Shown piece after piece: positions 7,349-11,554 of a stretch of 11,554 nt of DNA. Source of the stretch: Lentisphaeria bacterium. Its GTDB lineage: Bacteria > Verrucomicrobiota > Lentisphaeria > JABSQK01 > UBA12247. The notes under the pieces were generated by a model. The model did not search any database and was not told the DNA's origin. It saw only the letters and a list, made by a program, of their open reading frames with translations. The stretch lies in the NCBI GenBank assembly GCA_003477185.1, contig DMTJ01000003.1, positions 1-11,554 on the forward strand. The letters run 5' to 3'. Positions within the stretch are counted from its first letter, which is position 1; every line of letters starts with the position of its first letter. The position numbers and the translations under genes were made by a program.

Positions 7349-7401
7349 GCGGGTTAGGGTAAGTAAGAGCGACTCCCACTCATCATCCAGAGTCTTGCCC
7401 C

Positions 7402-8922
7402 ATGCCTCACCTTTTGATATTCCTGCTTCTCCTCGCCGCATCCGCCTTCGCAGTCCAGCCCAACGTGGTTATCATCTATGGCGATGATGTCGGCTATGCG
7501 GACGTCGGTGCCTATGGCTCCGAACTGATTCCAACACCGAATATCGATAGACTCGCGGCCGGTGGCCTGCGCTTCACCGATGGGCATTGCTCTGCAGCGA
7601 CCTGTACGCCCTCGCGTTTTTCGCTACTTACTGGCGTACATGCATTCCGCCACGGCGTGCGCGTTCTCGGCCCCAACGCCCCACTCACCATCCCCCTGGG
7701 CGCCATGACCCTGCCGAAGCTGTTCGGCAAGGCGGACTACGCGACTGCGGTGATCGGTAAGTGGCACCTCGGCATTGGCCAGAAAGGGACGCCCGTGGAT
7801 TGGAATGGCGAGGTCAAACCGGGCCCGCTCGAAGTGGGCTTCGACTATTGTTTTCTGCTGCCGAGTACCAACGACCGCGTGCCCTGCGTATATCTCGAGA
7901 ATCACCGCGTCGTAAACCACGATCCAAACGATCCCATCTTCATTCGCAAGACCTCACCTGATCCGCGCAGCACCATCTACCCTGATGGCAAAACCAATCG
8001 CGAGGCGATGACCTACTACCAGAGCAGCCATGGGCACAACAACAGCGTCATCAATGGCATTGGCAGAATCGGCTACATGTCTGGTGGCAAATCCGCTCTC
8101 TGGAATGACGAGACCATGGCCGACGAGTATGTGAAGCAGATGCGCAGCTACATTGCCGCGAACAAGGAGAAGCCCTTCTTTCTGTTCTTCTCGTCGCAGG
8201 ATATCCATGTGCCGCGGGTCCCACATCCACGGTTCATCGGCAAGACCGAGCTCGGCCATCGCGGCGATGCCATGGTCCAGTTCGACTGGTCCACCGGCGA
8301 AATCATGAAGACTCTCGAAGAGCACAACCTGACCGAGAACACCATTGTCATCTTTTCCAGCGACAACGGCCCCGTCTACGACGATGGCTATCGGGATGGC
8401 ACAGTCACCAAGACCTCCAGCAAAGAAACCGACCACGGGCACGACGGCTCCGGCATCTATCGTGGTGGCAAGTACCAGATCTACGAAGGCGGCACGCGGG
8501 TGCCCTTGATCGTGCGCTGGCCCGCCCGCATTAAGCCCGGGATCTCCGACGCCCTCGTCAGTCAGATCGACCTGCTGGCGTCCTTCGCCAAACTTCTCGA
8601 TGTCGAACTTGGCCCCGATGAAGCGCGCGATAGCCGTGAGCTGCTGGCCAGCTTTCTTGGTGAGAGCAAGACCGGCCTTCCCTTTATGATCGAAGAGGCC
8701 AAAGGTCTGGCCTTGCGCCGCGGTGACTGGAAGTACATCCAAGGGAAAAAGTCCCAGAAGAAGAATAAGAAGCAGAATGCTAAGCCTTCTGCTGGCCAGC
8801 TCTACAATCTCAAGGCTGACCCCGGCGAGGCCAAGAACGTGATCGCAGCCCACCCAGAGGTTGCGAAGTCCCTCCAGGAGCAGCTTCAACAGCTGGTGGA
8901 TGCCGGCGGTATCCGCGAATAA
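7402..8922 (+). CDS. Secreted sulfatase (type I, formylglycine-dependent)
   Basis: 506 residues from ATG 7402. Residues 1-17 are a short classic signal peptide (hydrophobic FLLLLAA, then AFA before VQPN), which fixes the start despite no clear ribosome site. It is a complete alkaline-phosphatase-fold sulfatase that hydrolyses sulfate esters in the periplasm or outside the cell. Metal ligands are in YGDDVGYADVG (Asp28, Asp29) and FSSDNG (Asp321, Asn322). The C-T-P-S-R motif has Cys68 as the residue oxidised to formylglycine. GKWHLG supplies Lys120 and His122, SQDIHVP supplies His269, and RGGKYQIYEGGTRVP supplies Lys357. The C-terminal part has the usual WKYI...LYNLKADPGEAKNV pattern, interrupted by a Lys-rich insert at about 449-461. 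A formylglycine-generating enzyme must act on it but is not encoded in this window. Specific sulfated sugar unknown. It differs from the sulfatase at the window start by lacking a discoidin-like tail. Confidence 0.95.
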   Translation: MPHLLIFLLLLAASAFAVQPNVVIIYGDDVGYADVGAYGSELIPTPNIDRLAAGGLRFTDGHCSAATCTPSRFSLLTGVHAFRHGVRVLGPNAPLTIPLGAMTLPKLFGKADYATAVIGKWHLGIGQKGTPVDWNGEVKPGPLEVGFDYCFLLPSTNDRVPCVYLENHRVVNHDPNDPIFIRKTSPDPRSTIYPDGKTNREAMTYYQSSHGHNNSVINGIGRIGYMSGGKSALWNDETMADEYVKQMRSYIAANKEKPFFLFFSSQDIHVPRVPHPRFIGKTELGHRGDAMVQFDWSTGEIMKTLEEHNLTENTIVIFSSDNGPVYDDGYRDGTVTKTSSKETDHGHDGSGIYRGGKYQIYEGGTRVPLIVRWPARIKPGISDALVSQIDLLASFAKLLDVELGPDEARDSRELLASFLGESKTGLPFMIEEAKGLALRRGDWKYIQGKKSQKKNKKQNAKPSAGQLYNLKADPGEAKNVIAAHPEVAKSLQEQLQQLVDAGGIRE

Positions 8923-8994
8923 GAACCAAGATGGCTCCCGCAGCGCGCCAAGACGGATATCGCCTGCTACATAGATTTTCTACATCCGCTTGAT

Positions 8995-9039
8995 TCTTAC
9001 GTGCCTATATGCAATCTTACTTAAATGCTAAAAGTAAGA
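8995..9039. promoter_or_regulatory. Candidate VapB/VapBC operator: three TCTTAC half-sites
   Basis: TCTTAC occurs at 8995-9000 and 9015-9020, and its inverse GTAAGA at 9034-9039, so the sites lie about two helical turns apart. The inner pair forms a perfect 9-bp inverted repeat ATCTTACTT/AAGTAAGAT (9014-9022 and 9032-9040) with a 9-base spacer. It ends 18 bases before the antitoxin ATG, where autorepression by the VapB-VapC complex is expected. The sequence is markedly AT-richer than its surroundings, consistent with a promoter. Confidence 0.6.
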
Positions 9040-9058
9040 TACCAAGAGGTGCGGACGA

Positions 9059-9304
9059 ATGATTGCAACATTGACATCCAAAGGCCAATTGACACTGCCG
9101 AAGCCTGTTCGTGAGCAGTGTGGGCTACGCACAGGTGACCGGGTTGATTGCATTGTCAGAGAAGATGGCCTGATCGAAATAGTCCCTCTTCGTCAGCCAG
9201 CTTCAAAGCTTCGCGGCCTCCTCCCCAAGCCGAGCACTCCCGTGACCATGGAGGAGATGAACGAAGCCATCGCCAGAGGAGCTTCTGCCCATGGTGGGCA
9301 TTGA
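9059..9304 (+). CDS. vapB: VapB-type antitoxin, AbrB/SpoVT DNA-binding domain
   Basis: 81 residues from ATG 9059, preceded by AAGAGGT at 9044-9050. Residues 1-45 are a swapped-hairpin AbrB/SpoVT (MazE-like) DNA-binding domain: MIATLTSKGQLTLPKPVRE, then GLRTGDRVD and a GLIEIVP strand. Residues 46-81 (KLRGLL...VTMEEMNEAIARGA) form the C-terminal arm that in this family wraps and inhibits the PIN toxin. Its 3' end overlaps the toxin gene by 14 bases, as is common in these operons and consistent with coupled translation. It likely represses its own promoter through the repeats at 8995-9039. Assignment rests on domain type plus the adjacent PIN gene; the exact antitoxin subfamily is less certain than the role. 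Confidence 0.9.
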   Translation: MIATLTSKGQLTLPKPVREQCGLRTGDRVDCIVREDGLIEIVPLRQPASKLRGLLPKPSTPVTMEEMNEAIARGASAHGGH

Positions 9305-9701
9305 TACGAATGTTCTGGTTCGCCATGTCGTGCAGGACGACGAGCGGCAGGCAGCCTTGGCCAGCGAACTCATCGAGAACCACCTCAGTGCCGAACACCA
9401 TGCCCACATTCCGCTGATCGTCCTATGCGAGTTTGTCTGGGTTCTGGGCACGGCCTACGGGTATTCCCGGCAGCAGATTTCTCTTGCTCTCAGACAGCTT
9501 CTTGTTACCGACTGTTTCGCGGTCGAGAGGCATGATCTGGCCTGGACCGCATACCGAGACTACCACGTCGGAAGCGCGGACTATGCCGACTGCCTTATCG
9601 CGCAAATCAACAGCGACCGCGGGGCTTCCCCCACATTTACCTTTGATCGTAAAGCAGCCAAAAACTCCAAGTTCTTGCTATTGACTGAGAAGAATCTGTA
9701 G
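9291..9701 (+). CDS. vapC: VapC-type PIN-domain toxin (ribonuclease)
   Basis: 136 residues from ATG 9291, with AGAGGAG at 9275-9281 as ribosome site. It is a single PIN domain of normal VapC length. The expected acidic metal-binding residues are all present: Asp5 (GIDTNVLVRH), Glu47 (VLCEFVWVL), Asp97 and Asp100 (GSADYADCLIAQ) and Asp119 (TFTFDRKAAK). VapC toxins are Mg2+-dependent endoribonucleases, often cutting tRNA or rRNA, held inactive by the VapB partner encoded just upstream. Nothing suggests inactivation, so the pair looks functional. The particular RNA target cannot be inferred. The gene stops at 9701, 131 bases before the ATPase start. Confidence 0.93.
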   Translation: MVGIDTNVLVRHVVQDDERQAALASELIENHLSAEHHAHIPLIVLCEFVWVLGTAYGYSRQQISLALRQLLVTDCFAVERHDLAWTAYRDYHVGSADYADCLIAQINSDRGASPTFTFDRKAAKNSKFLLLTEKNL

Positions 9702-9785
9702 CTGGGTATCACACCAGGAGTAAATCGCCTCATCCTGTGATCCTGCCGTCTAAACTCCCCCGCGCCTTGCATTTTCACGTATTTG

Positions 9786-9831
9786 CGGATACGGGTCCGC
9801 ACTGTCGACGTAAATCCGGATCTGGATCCGC
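9786..9831. repeat. Two imperfect 15-bp direct repeats just upstream of the ATPase start
   Basis: CGGATACGGGTCCGC (9786-9800) and CGGATCTGGATCCGC (9817-9831) differ at 3 of 15 positions and are offset by 31 bases, about three helical turns. Each copy also has partial internal symmetry (CGGA...TCCG). The second copy ends directly before the ATG at 9833. This is a possible operator pair, and it leaves no good Shine-Dalgarno for that start. Confidence 0.4.
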
Positions 9832-9832
9832 C

Positions 9833-11005
9833 ATGTATAAACGGTCGCTTAGCTTGCGCAGATCGAATAGTTTCATTCTCTTTGGGGCGCGCGGAACTGG
9901 CAAGTCTACGCTTCTGAGGGCCCTTTTTGCAGATGTAGATACCCTATGGATCGACCTGCTGCGGCCGGAGTTAGAAGACCGCTACGCGCGGCAACCAGAG
10001 TTGCTCTATGAGGAGATCAAGGGGCGGCAGGCACATCTGGAATGGGTGGTGATCGACGAGGTGCAAAAACTGCCGCGGCTGCTTGACACGGTGCATCGTT
10101 GCATCGAGAGCGACGAGTTCAAACCGCCCCGTTTTGCGTTGACCGGTTCCAGCACCCGCAAACTCAAGCATGGCGGGGCAAACCTGTTGGCCGGCAGGGC
10201 ATTCGTGAAGCATCTCCATCCGCTGCTAAATTCCGAGTTGAGTGCTGCATTTGACCTTGACGACGTCCTGAATTTTGGCGCTCTTCCGGGGCGTTTTACC
10301 TTCGCCTGTGATGAGGACCGCTGCGATTTTCTTGCGGCGTATGCATTGACCTATCTGAACGAGGAAGTCTGGGCAGAGCATCTGGTCCAGAAGCTGGCCC
10401 CGTTTCGCCGCTTTCTGGAAGTAGCGGCGCAGTGCAATGGCAAGGTCGTCAACTATAAGAAGGTGGCAAGAGACGTCTGCGCAGACGAGAAAACCGTCAA
10501 ACGGTATTACCAGATTCTCGAAGACACACTTGTGGGCACACTCTTAGAACCACATCACAATTCACTCCGCAAAAGGCTGGTGAAGTCACCAAAATTTTAC
10601 TTTTTCGACCTCGGAGTGACACGAGCCCTCGCCAGAACCCTTCGCCAAAGAATCGTGCCAGCTACCTATGCCTATGGGAAGGCATTCGAGCATTTCTACA
10701 TCCTTGAAGTCCTCCGCAGGAACGACTACGAGCAGATGGATTTTCGATTTACTTGGCTGCAAACGGAATCTGGGTTGGAGATCGACCTCATTGTCGAAAG
10801 ACCAGGATGCCCGCTGGTCCTGCTTGAAATCAAATCCGGAACCCAGCTCGACGACAGGGATGCTAAGGCCCTCAGGAGCTTGCGAGATCTGTTTGAAGGC
10901 TGTGTCTGTTTCGTGGTTTCCAACGACCCAATTGAGCGAGAGACGGATGGCATCTCCTTTCTCCATTGGACCAGCAGCTTTGTGGCTTTGGGATTCCAGT
11001 CCTGA
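9833..11005 (+). CDS. AAA_14 / DUF4143 family ATPase
   Basis: 390 residues from ATG 9833, chosen because MYKRSLSL immediately before the P-loop matches how this family begins; a GTG at 9737 would add 32 unfamiliar residues. The N-terminal AAA_14 domain has Walker A GARGTGKS (18-25), Walker B VVIDEVQKLP with Asp75-Glu76, and a LTGSSTRKL sensor segment (103-111) followed by LLAGRA. The middle has a winged-helix-like segment (VNYKKVARDV...KTVKRYYQIL). The C-terminal DUF4143 part has KFYFFDLGVTRAL, then AYGKAFEHFYILEVL, then a PD-(D/E)XK-like core with Asp318 (GLEIDLIVE), Glu332 and Lys334 (LLEIKSG). The family is widespread, variable and of poorly known role; nuclease activity is possible, not shown. 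It follows vapBC on the same strand with its own upstream repeats. Confidence 0.9.
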   Translation: MYKRSLSLRRSNSFILFGARGTGKSTLLRALFADVDTLWIDLLRPELEDRYARQPELLYEEIKGRQAHLEWVVIDEVQKLPRLLDTVHRCIESDEFKPPRFALTGSSTRKLKHGGANLLAGRAFVKHLHPLLNSELSAAFDLDDVLNFGALPGRFTFACDEDRCDFLAAYALTYLNEEVWAEHLVQKLAPFRRFLEVAAQCNGKVVNYKKVARDVCADEKTVKRYYQILEDTLVGTLLEPHHNSLRKRLVKSPKFYFFDLGVTRALARTLRQRIVPATYAYGKAFEHFYILEVLRRNDYEQMDFRFTWLQTESGLEIDLIVERPGCPLVLLEIKSGTQLDDRDAKALRSLRDLFEGCVCFVVSNDPIERETDGISFLHWTSSFVALGFQS

Positions 11006-11162
11006 GCTGACGCTGTATTGCACTCTCCGGCGTGTCTTCCTAACCGTCCCGCCTTCCTGTAGAAACCACGCCACGATCCAAGGAAGTCACGGCGCAAGAC
11101 ACTTGCGCATTCTTCATGGGCGCGCTACTCTTTCCGTTGCGATTCGAAACGACGACACCCGA
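11006..11162. other. Intergenic region before the GH2 gene
   Basis: These 157 bases contain no gene I can support. The main feature is the perfect inverted repeat at 11092-11108. A 6-bp pair GGCGTG/CACGCC is also present (from about 11029 and 11067), too far apart to weigh much. The region should contain the GH2 promoter, but no clear boxes are seen. Confidence 0.4.
11092..11108. promoter_or_regulatory. Perfect 7-bp inverted repeat upstream of GH2 gene
   Basis: GCGCAAG-ACA-CTTGCGC: perfect arms with a 3-base centre, 54 bases before the GH2 ATG. It could be an operator for a sugar-responsive regulator of LacI-like symmetry, or a stem ending the ATPase transcript. The following ATTCTTC is only weakly T-rich, so an intrinsic terminator is less likely. 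Confidence 0.4.
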
Positions 11163-11554
11163 ATGGCCCCCGCAGACATGACCGCGATCCCCCGCTCCGA
11201 GCACCCCAGACCGCAGTTTTTTCGCGATCAGTGGCTGAACTTGAACGGCCGCTGGCGCTTCGACTTCGACTTTGGCGCGTCTGGCGTCGAGCGTGGGATC
11301 CCGGCCGATCCATCGTCCCTGTCGCAGGAGATCCTAGTTCCCTTTTGTCCGGAGAGCAGCCTGTCTGGCATCGGGCACACAGATTTCATCCCGTGCGCCT
11401 GGTACCACCGCACCTTCAGCCTGCCGGAGAACTGGACTGGCGATCGGGTATTCCTGCATTTCGGCGCAGTCGACTACGACTGTCAGGTCTGGCTGAATGG
11501 TGAGCAAGTCGGACGCCATCGGGGCGGTTCGGCGTCGTTCTCGTTCGACATCAC
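11163..11554 (+). CDS. Glycoside hydrolase family 2 (partial, N-terminal sugar-binding domain)
   Basis: 130 complete codons, cut by the window end. ATG 11163 begins MAPADMTAIPRSEHPRPQFF; ATG 11178 is an alternative, and neither has a clear ribosome site. The visible part is the GH2 N-terminal jelly-roll: HPRPQFFRDQWLNLNGRWRF (the 'P.....W..LNG.W.F' opening), IGHTDFIPCAWYHRTFSLP, VFLHFGAVDYDCQVWLNGEQ and GRHRGG, matching the usual 'WYrr.f.lp', 'l.F.gvdy.a.VwvNG..vG.h.GG' pattern. GH2 enzymes are retaining exo-acting beta-galactosidases, beta-mannosidases or beta-glucuronidases, among others; the catalytic domain is outside the window, so activity is open. No signal peptide is visible, suggesting cytosolic action on imported fragments. 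Confidence 0.92.
   Translation, partial: MAPADMTAIPRSEHPRPQFFRDQWLNLNGRWRFDFDFGASGVERGIPADPSSLSQEILVPFCPESSLSGIGHTDFIPCAWYHRTFSLPENWTGDRVFLHFGAVDYDCQVWLNGEQVGRHRGGSASFSFDI

Larger units (their letters stand above)
7173..7401. other. Non-coding junction region before the second sulfatase gene
   Basis: These 229 bases contain no gene I can support. The sequence holds a GC-rich hairpin (7224-7247), a pyrimidine-rich stretch (about 7303-7323) and an 11-bp palindrome GTGACAGTCAC (7338-7348). An open frame runs through most of it without recognisable family resemblance. The region probably carries the end of the GH92 transcript and the promoter of the sulfatase gene, but I could not pick out convincing -35/-10 boxes. 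Confidence 0.4.

Noticed and set aside
7954..8889. Antisense open frame of 311 codons opposite the second sulfatase
   Set aside because: The + strand carries a complete sulfatase with all active-site motifs; the antisense product shows no domain and is a codon-bias shadow.
9708..9741. Inverted repeat ATCACA(CCA)GGA / TCCTGTGAT after vapC as a terminator
   Set aside because: The stem has a 3-base bulge, a 13-base loop and no T-run after it.
9737..9832. GTG start at 9737 for the ATPase
   Set aside because: The 32 added residues are unlike the family, whose members begin a few residues before the P-loop; the stretch also contains the direct repeats.
1..11554. CRISPR array, transposon or prophage attachment repeats
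   Set aside because: No regularly spaced repeat series, no terminal inverted repeats bounding a gene block, and no transposase, integrase or Cas-like product were seen.

Overview
The gene content suggests a member of the PVC group (Planctomycetota, Lentisphaerota, Verrucomicrobiota/Kiritimatiellota) or a similar glycan-degrading bacterium. This rests on sulfatases paired with glycoside hydrolases, discoidin-type and CARDB-type accessory domains, a phytanoyl-CoA-dioxygenase-like gene start, and G/C-rich third codon positions. It is an inference; no taxonomic marker is present. Every gene I accept is on the + strand. No rRNA, tRNA, CRISPR array, transposase or integrase is visible.

Layout. Bases 2-1381 hold the C-terminal part of a sulfatase fused to an F5/8 type C (discoidin-like) domain; its 5' end lies outside the window. 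Bases 1382-1601 are a non-coding leader containing an inverted repeat, a consensus ribosome binding site without an obvious gene, a UUCG hairpin and a perfect 15-bp palindrome. Bases 1602-4751 encode a large modular protein: an unrecognised Trp/Tyr-rich N-terminal region, then GH3-type Fn3-like, two CARDB-like and DUF1349/concanavalin-like modules. One base later follows a GH92 alpha-mannosidase-type gene (4753-7014). The GH92 stop overlaps (ATGA) the start of a gene opening like a PhyH-family dioxygenase, but that frame loses its family resemblance after about 30 codons and stops at 7172. This looks like a broken operon end. About 230 bases of non-coding sequence with a GC-rich hairpin separate it from a complete secreted sulfatase (7402-8922).

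Bases 8923-11005 form a small accessory island: a VapB (AbrB/SpoVT-type) and VapC (PIN-domain) toxin-antitoxin pair with a probable operator array in front, then an AAA_14/DUF4143 ATPase with a PD-(D/E)XK-like C-terminal motif. Carbohydrate functions resume at 11163 with the N-terminal part of a GH2-family glycoside hydrolase, cut by the window end.

Working together: sulfatases would remove sulfate esters, GH92 would release alpha-linked mannose, GH2 would remove beta-linked sugars, and the modular protein would bind or process the same glycan. This fits a locus for a sulfated, mannose-containing glycan, but the substrate cannot be read from sequence alone. The most unusual items are the modular protein with no recognisable catalytic domain, the diverged GH92 active-site motifs, the truncated PhyH junction, and the regularly spaced repeats before vapBC and before the ATPase gene.
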